DNA of 64,000 nt from the NCBI RefSeq assembly GCF_003030345.1, contig NZ_CP028158.1:4340001-4404000 (forward strand), read 5' to 3'. Origin of the DNA: Plantactinospora sp. BC1 (lineage in GTDB: Bacteria; Actinomycetota; Actinomycetes; Mycobacteriales; Micromonosporaceae). Both the position numbers and the translations under genes were made by a program. The notes beneath the pieces are model-generated. The model was given only the letters and a program-made list of their open reading frames with translations. It made no database searches and was not told the DNA's origin. Shown here one piece after another: positions 9,588-18,090 of this stretch (position 1 is the stretch's first letter; every line of letters starts with the position of its first letter).

Positions 9588-10892
9588 TCAGGCCACGGCG
9601 GAGCGGGTACCGCCGGTTTCCCGCTGCTCGGCGCGAATCCGAGCCGGCCGGCGCTGCCGGGGCACCCGCACCGGCCGGGCCGGCGGTGGGACCGTGCCGT
9701 CCGCCCGACGGCGGAGACTGGCCAGCAGCATCCGTCGGCCGGCCAGCATCAGCGCGGCGGCGAGCAGCATCGCCGCCGCCGCGACCAGCCACATCGTCGG
9801 GTACCCGAGGTGCTCGGCGAGGGTGCCGAGGCCGAGCGGGCCGAGACAGCCGCCCGCGTACACCCCGGTCTGGGTGATCGAGGTGGCCGTGGTCGGCGCC
9901 TGCGGATGCAGCCGGACCACCGCGAAGTTGAGCAGCCCGGGCCAGGCCCAGCCGAGGCCGAAGGCGAGTACCACGCCGGCCACCAGCGCCAGCGGAGCGG
10001 CCAGGTGCAGCAGGGCCAGCCCGCCCGCGCCGACCACCAGCATCGCGGCGACGGTGTTGAGGTGACCGCCGGAGCGCCGGTCGGCGAGCGCGCCCATCAG
10101 GACCCGGGAGAGCAGGCAGACGGCGCCGCCGAGGGTCAGCACCAGCCCGGCGAGCGCCGGCGAGAGACCACGGGCCGCCGCCGAGTCGACCAGGAAGGTG
10201 CCGAGGGCGTTCGCGGAGCCGGCGGCCAGGGTGCCGGCCACGCCGAGCACGACCAGCGGCCCGTTCGCCCGGCCGCCGCGCCCCCGCGCCGGGTCCGCCG
10301 CCCGACCCGCCCGAGCGGGTACGACCGGCAGGATGGCCAGCGCCAGTACGGCGGCGGCGACGAACGCCCAGCGCCAGCCGACGGTCAGCGCCAGCGCCGG
10401 TACGGCGGCTCCGGCCAGCAGGGTTCCGGCCGGGATGGCGGCCTGCTTCACCCCGAAGGAGAGTCCCTGCCGACCCGGCGGCACCCGGTGCGCCAGGGTG
10501 GCGTTGCTGGCCATCTGGCCGAGCGGGTTGGCCAGGGCGACCACCGCCAGCAGGACGAGCAGCACCGGATAGGAGCGGGCCACGGCGGCGACCGCCAGCA
10601 TGGTCGCGGCGACCAGCAGCAGGCTGGCCCGGGCGACCATGGTCGGGCCGTACCGCTCGACGAGGGCGCCGGACGGCACGGAGGCGAGCGCGCTCACCCC
10701 GAAGTAGACGGCGACGGCCAGCCCCAGGCCGGCGGGGGAGAAGTCCAGCTCGGCGCCGAGCTGAACGGCGAGCCCGCCGATCAGGAAGACCGGCAGTACC
10801 CCGGCGACCGTGATGACGGTGGCGGCGAGCACCGTGCGGATCGGCCGGTCGAAGGTGGCGGCCCGCGGGGTGTCATCGGTTAGATCGGCCAT
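9588..10892 (-). CDS. MFS transporter
   Basis: This is a major facilitator permease with about 12 hydrophobic segments in 434 residues. Residues 20-190 and 220-410 form two six-helix halves. The cytoplasmic loop between helices 2 and 3 reads GALVERYGPTMVAR, a form of the MFS motif GxLaDrxGrr. Many Gly/Ala-rich helices and no binding-protein domain suggest a drug or metabolite exporter or cyanate-type transporter; the substrate cannot be told. The ATG at 10892 starts the MADLTDD N-terminus; a GTG at 10916 would add eight residues. It is transcribed toward the polyprenyl synthase. Confidence 0.85.
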   Translation of the reverse strand: MADLTDDTPRAATFDRPIRTVLAATVITVAGVLPVFLIGGLAVQLGAELDFSPAGLGLAVAVYFGVSALASVPSGALVERYGPTMVARASLLLVAATMLAVAAVARSYPVLLVLLAVVALANPLGQMASNATLAHRVPPGRQGLSFGVKQAAIPAGTLLAGAAVPALALTVGWRWAFVAAAVLALAILPVVPARAGRAADPARGRGGRANGPLVVLGVAGTLAAGSANALGTFLVDSAAARGLSPALAGLVLTLGGAVCLLSRVLMGALADRRSGGHLNTVAAMLVVGAGGLALLHLAAPLALVAGVVLAFGLGWAWPGLLNFAVVRLHPQAPTTATSITQTGVYAGGCLGPLGLGTLAEHLGYPTMWLVAAAAMLLAAALMLAGRRMLLASLRRRADGTVPPPARPVRVPRQRRPARIRAEQRETGGTRSAVA

Positions 10893-11044
10893 TTGGGACG
10901 AGCCTACGCGAGCCACCCGTACGAACCGATCGTGTCGGTGGCAGTACGCACGGTCGCCGTAGATCTGGCATCCTCAATCCGATCGGGCATTTCGCAGGCG
11001 CCCGGTTTTTCATATTCTGTAAGTCCCCGGCGGCGGAGGTGGTT

Positions 11045-11827
11045 GTGCGCGACCCCTTGGCGGAACCTTCGGACCTGATCCGCAGCGTGTCGCGTGCCCT
11101 GCGCGTGCTCGAAGCGGTCGGACGGGCACCGAAGGGCCTGACCGTGAAACAGATTGCCCGGCGTTGCGAGTTGACTGTGGCCACCACGTACCACCTGGTG
11201 CGCACGCTCGCCTACGAGGGCTACGTGATCAGGCGGGAGGACGGCACGTACATCGTCGGGCTGGAGGTGGCGGACCGGTACCGCGAACTGGTCACCGCGT
11301 TCCGTGGACCACCGGCGGTGGGCGAGTCGCTGCGTCGGGCCGCCTCGGACACGGGCTACAGCCACTACCTGGGGCGGTTCGTCGGCGGGCAGGTGGCGAT
11401 CACCGCGCTCGCCGAGGGACCCCGGTCGCCGTACCTGGAGGACCTGGTCCCCGGCTTCGACGAGGGCGCCCACGCGACCGCGCTCGGCAAGGCGCTGCTG
11501 GCCACCCTCACCCCGGAGCAGCGCTTCCGCTATCTGCGCGAGTACGGGATGCGGCCGTTCACCTCGGCCACCCTGGTCGCCGCCGACGCGTTCGAGGCGG
11601 ACCTGGCGGCCGGTGACCGGCGCGGCATGCACCTGGAGCTGGGCCAGTTCCGGCACGGTGTCGCCTGCGCGGCCGTGCTGGTCACCCCGGACAAGGACAT
11701 GGAACGGCGGGTGGTGCTCGCCTGCGCGCTGCCGGCCGCCGAGATGATGACCTCGGCCCGGGTGGTCCGGGCCAAGCTGCTGGCGGTGGCCCGCGCCGTC
11801 GCCGACGGCCTCGCCACCGAGACCTGA
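11045..11827 (+). CDS. IclR-family transcriptional regulator
   Basis: The protein has an N-terminal winged helix (residues 5-65, LRVLEAVGRAPKGLTVKQIARRCELTVATTYHLVRTLAYEGYV) and a C-terminal IclR effector domain (about 80-255), with GKALLATLTPEQRFRYLREYGMRPFTSATL typical of the family. GGAGG at 11035-11039 sits five bases before the GTG at 11045, which is preferred over the GTG at 11039 that overlaps it. Targets are unknown; the divergent MFS gene is a candidate. Length (260 aa) is normal. Confidence 0.93.
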   Translation: MRDPLAEPSDLIRSVSRALRVLEAVGRAPKGLTVKQIARRCELTVATTYHLVRTLAYEGYVIRREDGTYIVGLEVADRYRELVTAFRGPPAVGESLRRAASDTGYSHYLGRFVGGQVAITALAEGPRSPYLEDLVPGFDEGAHATALGKALLATLTPEQRFRYLREYGMRPFTSATLVAADAFEADLAAGDRRGMHLELGQFRHGVACAAVLVTPDKDMERRVVLACALPAAEMMTSARVVRAKLLAVARAVADGLATET

Positions 11828-11846
11828 CCCGGCCCCGAACCGGAAC

Positions 11847-11886
11847 GTGGTCTCCTGCTGCCCCGGGAGGGGGAGCAGGAGACCAC
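11847..11886. terminator. bidirectional hairpin between iclR and phoX
   Basis: A perfect 13-bp inverted repeat (11847-11859 with 11874-11886) encloses a 14-base loop. It lies between two convergent genes. There is no U tract, as is common for actinobacterial terminators. Confidence 0.8.
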
Positions 11887-11905
11887 GGGAAACTCCGACG
11901 CTCGG

Positions 11906-14035
11906 TCAGCTCCCCACGACGTCGCCGTCGAGGCGCCAGCTGACCACCACGCCGGGCTTGGCGAAGTCGCCGTCCGGCCAGTTCGACGCCGGGTTCTCCA
12001 GGGACGCCCCGGACAGCTCGCCCGGGTGTTGCACGGCGACGAAGACCGAGCGGTTGTCGGTGGTGATGAACGGCCCGCAGGTCTCCGCGCCGAGCGGCAC
12101 GGTGAGGAACTGCTTGAGGTGGCCCCGCTCCGGACCCTCGACGGCGGTGGCGAAGAGCCCGTCGTTGCTGCCCAGCGCGTTGCCGTCGGTGGAGATCCAG
12201 AGGTTGCCGGAGCCGTCGAACGCCACGTTGTCCGGGCAGGAGATCGGCGACACCTTGCTCTTGTCGTAGCCGGCGAAGTACGTCGACGGGTCCGTCGGGT
12301 CGCCGCAGACGATCGGCACCGACCAGGCGAACGACTCCGAGGTGTTGTCGCCCCGGTCCTCGACCAGCTCCAGTACGTGCCCGTGCTTGTTGTTGCTGCG
12401 CGGGTTCGCCTCGTCGGCGGCCGGGTTGGTCCCGACGCCCCGGTTGGTGTTGTTGGTCAGTGCCACGTACACCTTGCCGGTGAGCTGGCTCGGCTCGACG
12501 TCCTCCGGACGGTCCATCTTGGTCGCCCCGACCGCGTCACCGGCGAGCCGGGTGAAGGTGAGCACGTCGGCGGCGGTCATCCCGGGTACGTACGACGTGT
12601 TGCCCCGGACCAGCCTGATCCACCTGCCCCGGCCGTTGAACGCGCCGTCGCTCGGCAACCTGCCCGAGCCGTCGATCTCACCGGCGCTGGTCTGGTCGAG
12701 CTTCGCCACGTAGAGCGTGCCGGACTCCAGCAGGGTCAGGTTGTGCTCCCGGGCGGTCCAGGAGTCACCCTTCTTGAACTTCTTGTCCGAGACGAACTTG
12801 TAGAGGTAGTCGAACCGTTCGTCGTCGCCCATGTACGCCACGACCCGGCCGTCCCTGGCCACGATGACGTTCGCGCCCTCGTGCTTGAACCGGCCCAGCG
12901 CGGTGTGCTTGCGCGGCCTCGACTCCGGGTCGAACGGGTCGACCTCGACGACCCAGCCGAACCGGTGCGCCTCGTTCGGGTGCTTCGCCAGGTCGAACCG
13001 CTCGTCGGCGCGCTCCCACTTGCGGCTGTCCGCCGGGTAGCGGGCGGTGGTGCTGATCCCGTACCGGGCCAGTTTCGGCTTCAGCGTCTCCGGTGCGGCG
13101 TCGGCGCCGACGAAGTACTGGTTGAAGTTCTCCTCGCCGGAGAGCACCGTGCCCCACGGCGTGATCCCGCCGGCGCAGTTGTTCAGGGTGCCGATCGCGG
13201 TCCGCCCCGACGGGTCGGCCGCCGTCCTCAGCCAGGCCGACCCGGCCGCCGGGCCGGTGAAGGCGAACCTCGTCGTGTGCGCGGTGATCCGCCGGTTGTA
13301 CTTCAGCCGGCCCCTGCGGACCGGGTTCCACTCGCCGGTCCCGCCGACCCGCTCCAACTCCACCACCGAGAGCCCGTGCGCGGCCATCGCCACCCGGATC
13401 TGCTCCACGCTCATCGCGTCGAAGGTGGTGAAGTTCGGGAACATCAGGTTCTCGTTCGTGTACTCGTGGTTCACCACCAGCAGCGCCCGCTCGCCGCTGC
13501 GGTCCAGCGGGAGTACCCCGACGAAGTCGTTGTTGTAGCCGAACTGCTGCGACTGCCGGGCCGCCGTCTGCCGGTGCACGTCCAGGCCGGGCGCGTCGGG
13601 GAGCACCGGGTCGCCCCAGCGGATCACCACGGAGTGGTCGTACCCGTTCGGCACCACCAGGGTGTCGAGCTTGTTCGGCGGGATGGGCTTGAAGGTGAGC
13701 GCCGCGTTGCCGGGCCGGCGGGCCGGGGTGAAGCTCTGCACCTCCGGCAGGGTCGCGCCGGATCCGTCCCGGGGGGCGGCCACCGCCGGAGAGCCGGCGA
13801 GCGCGCCGGCAGCGGTGCCGCCGAAGCCGAGTACCAGCGCGCCGACCGCGCCGGCCCGGACGACGCCCCGCCGGCTCACCTCGGCCCGGACCACGTCGCC
13901 GAAGTACGGGTTGTCGGACTCGTTCGGCACCGGGTGCGCACAGGCGTTTCCGCAGCGGTATATGCAGGTCATGGCGTCACGCCCGCCGTGGCCCGCCGGG
14001 CCGAGCAGGGGAAGCAGCCGGGGTCGCTCGGTCAT
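11906..14035 (-). CDS. phoX: PhoX-family (DUF839) secreted phosphatase
   Basis: PhoX enzymes are calcium- and iron-dependent alkaline phosphatases exported by Tat. The N-terminus has the twin-arginine motif SRRGVVRAG near residue 55, then a hydrophobic run ending ...AGSPAVAA. The body matches DUF839: SVEQIRVAMAAHGLSVVEL, NNCAGGITPWGTVLSGEENFNQYF, GWVVEVDPFDPESRPRKHTALGRFKHEGA, RPEDVEPSQLTGKVYVALTNN and CPDNVAFDGSGNLWISTDGN. Length 709 is normal. The ATG at 14035 has GGAGG ten bases upstream; translation could not sensibly begin in the longer open frame. It faces the sigma-factor gene head to head, so a shared regulatory region is possible. Confidence 0.9.
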   Translation of the reverse strand: MTERPRLLPLLGPAGHGGRDAMTCIYRCGNACAHPVPNESDNPYFGDVVRAEVSRRGVVRAGAVGALVLGFGGTAAGALAGSPAVAAPRDGSGATLPEVQSFTPARRPGNAALTFKPIPPNKLDTLVVPNGYDHSVVIRWGDPVLPDAPGLDVHRQTAARQSQQFGYNNDFVGVLPLDRSGERALLVVNHEYTNENLMFPNFTTFDAMSVEQIRVAMAAHGLSVVELERVGGTGEWNPVRRGRLKYNRRITAHTTRFAFTGPAAGSAWLRTAADPSGRTAIGTLNNCAGGITPWGTVLSGEENFNQYFVGADAAPETLKPKLARYGISTTARYPADSRKWERADERFDLAKHPNEAHRFGWVVEVDPFDPESRPRKHTALGRFKHEGANVIVARDGRVVAYMGDDERFDYLYKFVSDKKFKKGDSWTAREHNLTLLESGTLYVAKLDQTSAGEIDGSGRLPSDGAFNGRGRWIRLVRGNTSYVPGMTAADVLTFTRLAGDAVGATKMDRPEDVEPSQLTGKVYVALTNNTNRGVGTNPAADEANPRSNNKHGHVLELVEDRGDNTSESFAWSVPIVCGDPTDPSTYFAGYDKSKVSPISCPDNVAFDGSGNLWISTDGNALGSNDGLFATAVEGPERGHLKQFLTVPLGAETCGPFITTDNRSVFVAVQHPGELSGASLENPASNWPDGDFAKPGVVVSWRLDGDVVGS

Positions 14036-14213
14036 GGAGATGGAGCCTCCTCGCCAATGTCTTCGGATGCGCGCCCTTGACGCCTCGGGTAATGCGTACG
14101 AGGACGCGTGCCTGCCGGACGCTAGGAGTACGCCGTGAGCGGCACCCGGCGGTCGGATGAACCGCCGGTGAACACCTCCAGCCAGCGGCTTTCTCACAGC
14201 GCCGCCGACCGTC

Positions 14214-14260
14214 GGGCCGAAACCCGGTGGCCTCCGTCTCGGGCCGAAACCCGGTGGCCT
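14214..14260. repeat. 27-bp period direct repeat (two 20-bp copies)
   Basis: The 20-mer GGGCCGAAACCCGGTGGCCT occurs at 14214-14233 and again at 14241-14260. It lies in the divergent region between phoX and the ECF sigma gene, so it may be a regulator site or simply a duplication. Confidence 0.8.
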
Positions 14261-14296
14261 GCGTCACCGCCGTTGAACCGTCCGAGCACCGGATGC

Positions 14297-14866
14297 GTGA
14301 AACCAGGAGCCGGGGTCGGTCGGAGCCCAGCGGGCGGGAGGCGACGGGACATCAGCGACCAGGACGCCGAACTGCTGCGCGCCATGCACGACGAACACGC
14401 TGACGCGCTGCTCGCGCACGCCCTGCGGCTGACCGACGGCGATCGGCAGCGGGCCGAGGACCTGGTGCAGGAAACGCTGCTGCGGGCGTGGCGGCATCCG
14501 GAGGCGCTCGACCCGCACCGGGGTCCGGTGCGGGCCTGGCTCTTCACCATCGCCCGCAACCTCGCCATCGACGCCTGGCGGCGGCGCAGCGCCCGGGTCG
14601 GCGAGGTGATCACCGACGAGCTGCCCGAGCCGCCGCAGGTGGTCGACGAGGCCGACCGGGCGGTGGAGGCGTGGACGGTGGCGGAGGCGCTCAACCGGCT
14701 CTCGCCGCCGCACCGGGAGGTACTGGTGGAGTGCTTCTACCGGGGCCGGTCGGTGACCGAGGCGGCCGCCCGGCTGGGCGTACCGCCGGGGACGGTGAAG
14801 TCGCGGACGCACTACGCGCTGCGGTCGCTGCGGCTGGTACTGGCGGAGATGGGGGTGACCGGGTGA
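14297..14866 (+). CDS. ECF sigma factor (SigL/SigK-like)
   Basis: This is an extracytoplasmic-function sigma-70 protein. Region 2 spans ELLRAMHDEHADALLAHALRLTDGDRQRAEDLVQETLLRAWRHPEAL with the -10 recognition helix, followed by FTIARNLAIDAWRRR. Region 4 spans LSPPHREVLVECFYRGRSVTEAAARLGVPPGTVKSRTHYALRSLR. The start is uncertain: the frame is open from 14135, a GTG at 14297 gives 189 aa, and the only ATG near the domain (14384) would clip region 2. A good GGGAGG at about 14336 precedes an ATC rather than a usual start. It overlaps the anti-sigma gene by GTGA. Confidence 0.9.
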   Translation: MKPGAGVGRSPAGGRRRDISDQDAELLRAMHDEHADALLAHALRLTDGDRQRAEDLVQETLLRAWRHPEALDPHRGPVRAWLFTIARNLAIDAWRRRSARVGEVITDELPEPPQVVDEADRAVEAWTVAEALNRLSPPHREVLVECFYRGRSVTEAAARLGVPPGTVKSRTHYALRSLRLVLAEMGVTG

Positions 14867-15549
14867 CGAATTGCGAGTACGCCCACGACGACGGGGCGTA
14901 CGTGCTGGGCGCCCTGTCTCCCGCCGAGCGGGCCGGGTACGAGCGGCACCTGGCGGGCTGCCCGACCTGCCGGGAGGCGGTCGCCGAGATCGCGGTACTG
15001 CCGGGACTGCTGGGGCGACTCGATCCGGCCGGGCTGGAGGAGATCGCCCCGGTGCCGAGCGCCGGTGAACGGCTGCCGAAGCTGATCGACGAGGCCCGGG
15101 TCCGCCGGCAGCGGGAGCGGCGACGCGGCCGGCTCCGTACCGGCGGTTTCGCCCTGGTCGCCGCCGCGCTGGCCGCCGTGCTCGGCTTCGGCGTCGCTGT
15201 ACCCGTGATCGACGGCGGCACCGACGTCGAGGTGCGGATGGTCGCGATGCAGCCGGTACACGGCAACGTGCCGGTCAGTGCCGAGATCGGCTTCGACGGT
15301 ACCCGCTGGGGCACCGTGGTCACGATGCGCTGCCAGTACGCGAAGACCAGGGACTACACGAAGGCGTACACGTTCCGGCTGGTGGCGCACGGCCCGAACG
15401 GCGCGACGGAGCAGATCGGCTCCTGGCTCGCCGCCCCCGGTGACGACGCCACCTTCACCGGCGTCACCCGCTTCACCAGGTCCGAGCTGATCCGCCTGGA
15501 ACTCCTCCGCTACGACAACACCCCGCTGCTCGCCTACGACGTGCCGTAG
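14863..15549 (+). CDS. zinc-containing anti-sigma factor, one TM helix
   Basis: The protein should hold the upstream sigma factor inactive until an external signal arrives. The N-terminal anti-sigma domain has the ZAS zinc motif H-x3-C-x2-C in YERHLAGCPTCREAV (about residues 25-37), after the family signature ALSPAERAGYERHL. A single transmembrane segment lies near residues 96-115 (GGFALVAAALAAVLGFGVAVPVI), followed by a 110-residue extracellular domain with no family I recognise. The GTG overlaps the sigma stop, which ensures balanced synthesis. Length is 228 aa. Confidence 0.92.
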   Translation: MTNCEYAHDDGAYVLGALSPAERAGYERHLAGCPTCREAVAEIAVLPGLLGRLDPAGLEEIAPVPSAGERLPKLIDEARVRRQRERRRGRLRTGGFALVAAALAAVLGFGVAVPVIDGGTDVEVRMVAMQPVHGNVPVSAEIGFDGTRWGTVVTMRCQYAKTRDYTKAYTFRLVAHGPNGATEQIGSWLAAPGDDATFTGVTRFTRSELIRLELLRYDNTPLLAYDVP

Positions 15550-15704
15550 CGTCGGTCGAGTGTGGAACGTCTGGCCGGGTCTTTGGTCCCGGGACCCGGG
15601 CGGGTCCTTGGTCCCGGCCATTGGGGCGCTCGGGCCCGGGTGCTGCGGCGCCGCACCGAGCAGAGTGATGGGTGTCAGGACAAGGGTCGACCTCGGAGGT
15701 CACG

Positions 15705-16295
15705 ATGACCACCCGCCACTCCATCCGCCCGATCACCACGCCGCTGGAGCGGGCCGACTCGCCCGGCGCGATGTTGACGAAAACCGGTGCCAAGGCGCTC
15801 GCCGTGCTGCGCGTCTCGACCGGCTTCGTCTTCCTCTGGGCCTTCCTGGACAAGACCTTCGGCCTCGGCTACTCGACGCCCGGCGAGCGGGCCTGGATCA
15901 ACGGCGGCTCGCCGACCGAGGGCTTCCTCTCGCACGTCTCGGTCGGGCCGTTCGAGTCGGTCGCGCACAGCATCGCCGGCGCCTGGTGGGCGAACTGGCT
16001 CTTCATGCTCGGCATGCTCGCCGTCGGCGTCGCGCTGATCGCCGGCATCGGGCTGCGGGTCGCCGCCGCCTCGGGCGCACTCATCATGGTGCTGATGTGG
16101 TTCGCGGAGTTCCCCCTCGCCCAGCACAACAGCGCCGGTGAGCCGACCGGTTCCACCAACCCGTTCATGGACTACCACCTGGTCTACGCCGTCGTGCTGG
16201 TCGTGCTGGCCGCGACGTACGCCGGGCACACCTGGGGGCTCGGCCGGATGTGGGCGCGACTCCCCTTCGTACAGCGGCACCGCTGGATGATCTGA
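15705..16295 (+). CDS. DoxX-like membrane protein
   Basis: This is a four-helix membrane protein of the DoxX/TQO-small-subunit type (196 aa). The first helix reads AVLRVSTGFVFLWAFLDKTFGLGY; a large polar loop (STPGERAWINGGSPTEGFLSHVSVGPF) follows, then helices near residues 95-120, 115-135 and 160-180. The predicted N-terminus is cytoplasmic. GGAGG at 15695-15699 lies five bases before the ATG. The function of these proteins in actinobacteria is not settled; oxidoreductase partnership has been proposed for relatives. Confidence 0.8.
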   Translation: MTTRHSIRPITTPLERADSPGAMLTKTGAKALAVLRVSTGFVFLWAFLDKTFGLGYSTPGERAWINGGSPTEGFLSHVSVGPFESVAHSIAGAWWANWLFMLGMLAVGVALIAGIGLRVAAASGALIMVLMWFAEFPLAQHNSAGEPTGSTNPFMDYHLVYAVVLVVLAATYAGHTWGLGRMWARLPFVQRHRWMI

Positions 16296-16324
16296 CCCCC
16301 ACCCGGGCCGCCCCCGGGTGACCG

Positions 16325-16379
16325 CAAGATTCTTGTTGAGCTGTGGTTGGCAGCAGACCACAGCCCAACAAGAATCTTG
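16325..16379. terminator. long AT-rich hairpin between DoxX and ABC-F genes
   Basis: Two 23-base arms (16325-16347 and 16357-16379) pair with one mismatch around a nine-base loop. The outer part, CAAGATTCTTGTTG, is strikingly AT-rich for this genome. It separates convergent genes and would stop transcription both ways. The length and composition also suit a small dispersed palindromic element. Confidence 0.8.
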
Positions 16380-16392
16380 GTCGTTCCTCCCC

Positions 16393-18003
16393 TCAGCGGG
16401 GGCGGTCGACCCGGCCCTCGGTCCAGACCGGCTCGTCGGTTTCCACCACTCGGCCGTCCGAGCCGAAGAGCAGACAGCGGTCGGTGTGCGCGGCGAACCA
16501 GCGGTCGTGGGTGACGGTGAGGACCGTACCGGCGAAGCCCTCCAGGCCGCGTTGCAGCGCGTCGGCGCTGGCCAGGTCGAGGTTGTCGGTCGGCTCGTCG
16601 AGGAGCAGCAGGGTCGCCCCGGCCAGTTCGAGCAGCAGGATCTGCAACCGGGCCTGCTCGCCGCCGGAGAGGCTCTGGAACGGCTGGTCCCAGGCGGGCG
16701 CGATCTCGTAGCGGGCCAGGGCCGCCATCGCGTCGTTGCGGAGCAGGGCGTGCCCGGTCATCAGGATCTCGGCGGGGGTGCGGTCGTAGAGGTCGGGGCG
16801 GGCGTGGGTCTGGGCGAAGAGCCCGGGTACGACCCGGGCACCGAGCCGGACGGTACCCCGGTGCGGCACCTGATCGGCCCCGGCCAGCAGCCGAAGGAAC
16901 TGGGACTTGCCGGAGCCGTTGGAGCCGAGTACGGCGACGCGTTCGCCGTACCAGATCTCCAGGTCGAAGGGGCGCATCAGGCCGGTCAGTTCGAGTTGCT
17001 GGCAGACGAGGGCCTGTTTGCCGGTACGTCCGCCGCGCAGCCGGATCCGCACGTTCTGCTCCTTCGGCGGCCGGGTCGGCGGACCGGCGGACTCGAACCG
17101 GGCCAGTCGACTCCGTGCGGCCCGGTACGCCGAGGCGAGCGCGTCGTTGCGGGCCGCGCCCTGCCGGGCGAGGTGCACCAGGTGCCGGAGCCGGGCGTGC
17201 TCGGACTCCCAGTGTCGGCGACGCTCGTCGAGTCGGTCGATCCGGTCCCGCCGAGCCGTCGGATAGCTGGCGAAACCCCCGCCGTGCACCCAGACCTGCC
17301 GGTCCTCGACGGTGACGATCCGGTCGGCCGCCTCGACCAGCAGTTGCCGGTCGTGCGAGACCAGCAGCACGGTCTTGGTGCTGGCCCGGAGTTGCCGCTC
17401 CAGCCACTGCTTGCCGGGTACGTCGAGGTAGTTGTCGGGCTCGTCGAGCAGCAGCAGCCGGTCGGGGCCGCGCAGCAGGGCCTCCAGGACGAGTCGTTTC
17501 TGTTCACCGCCGGAGAGGGTGTTCACGTCCCGCCCGGCGGCCCGCTCGTACGGCAGCCCGAGCGCCTCCGTCGTCACCGCCTCCCAGACGACTTCGAGGT
17601 CGTAGCCGCCGGCCTCGACGTACTCGGTGACGGCGTGCGCGTAGCGGAGCTGGGCCGGCTCGTCGTCGCGTTCCCGCAGCGTGCGCTCGGCCCCGGTGAG
17701 CGCGGCGGCGGCCCGCCGGACCCGCTCGGGTGCCACCGACAGCAGTAGGTCGGCGACGCTGCGGTGGTCGCGGATGATGCCGATGAACTGGCGCATCACG
17801 CCGAGCCCGCCGGAGGTGACGATCTCGCCGCCGGTCGGGGTCAGGTCGCCGGCGACCAGTCGGAGCAGGGTGGTCTTGCCGGCGCCGTTCGGCCCGACGA
17901 GGGCGGCGGTGACCCCGTCGGCGACCCGGAACGACACGTCGTCGAGGAGCGGGCGCCCGTCCGGCAGCCGGTAACTCAGGTGTCGGATCTCGACATGTGC
18001 CAC
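16393..18003 (-). CDS. ABC-F family ATPase (ribosome-associated, possible antibiotic resistance)
   Basis: There are two ATP-binding cassettes in one chain and no membrane segments, which defines ABC-F. Cassette 1 has GPNGAGKTTLL (near residue 38), LSGGEQKRL and LLLLDEPDNYLD; cassette 2 has GSNGSGKSQFL (near 350), LSGGEQARL and LLLLDEPTDNLD. A charged linker near residues 250-320 (RRHWESEHARLRHLVHLARQ) corresponds to the P-site tRNA interaction motif. Members protect the ribosome from drugs or act as translation factors. The GTG start has GGGAGG upstream. A divergent TetR gene and twin operators suggest drug-inducible expression. The drug cannot be inferred. Confidence 0.92.
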   Translation of the reverse strand: MAHVEIRHLSYRLPDGRPLLDDVSFRVADGVTAALVGPNGAGKTTLLRLVAGDLTPTGGEIVTSGGLGVMRQFIGIIRDHRSVADLLLSVAPERVRRAAAALTGAERTLRERDDEPAQLRYAHAVTEYVEAGGYDLEVVWEAVTTEALGLPYERAAGRDVNTLSGGEQKRLVLEALLRGPDRLLLLDEPDNYLDVPGKQWLERQLRASTKTVLLVSHDRQLLVEAADRIVTVEDRQVWVHGGGFASYPTARRDRIDRLDERRRHWESEHARLRHLVHLARQGAARNDALASAYRAARSRLARFESAGPPTRPPKEQNVRIRLRGGRTGKQALVCQQLELTGLMRPFDLEIWYGERVAVLGSNGSGKSQFLRLLAGADQVPHRGTVRLGARVVPGLFAQTHARPDLYDRTPAEILMTGHALLRNDAMAALARYEIAPAWDQPFQSLSGGEQARLQILLLELAGATLLLLDEPTDNLDLASADALQRGLEGFAGTVLTVTHDRWFAAHTDRCLLFGSDGRVVETDEPVWTEGRVDRPR

Positions 18004-18023
18004 GGGAACCTCCCGGCCGGGCC

Positions 18024-18062
18024 TCTAGACCAACGTTCTAGAGTCTAGAACAATGTTCTAGA
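18024..18062. promoter_or_regulatory. two adjacent 19-bp palindromic operators (TetR sites)
   Basis: TCTAGACCAACGTTCTAGA at 18024-18042 and TCTAGAACAATGTTCTAGA at 18044-18062 are near-perfect palindromes one base apart, each with TCTAGA outer arms. They fill the 87-bp gap between the divergent ABC-F and tetR genes. Binding of the adjacent TetR repressor would block both promoters. The second site covers the likely -35 of tetR. Confidence 0.85.
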
Positions 18063-18083
18063 GCCGGAACGCCGGACTAGACT
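18056..18083 (+). promoter_or_regulatory. tetR promoter, leaderless
   Basis: The -10 element is TAGACT at 18078-18083, with a weak -35 (TTCTAG at 18056-18061, 16-bp spacer) inside the second operator. The predicted transcript start falls at or next to the ATG at 18091, and there is no Shine-Dalgarno sequence, so the mRNA appears leaderless. Confidence 0.55.
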
Positions 18084-18090
18084 CCGTCGC

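Noticed and set aside
14135-14296. Long N-terminal extension of the ECF sigma factor
   Set aside because: It spans the direct repeat, has no conserved motif, and makes the protein too long for the family.
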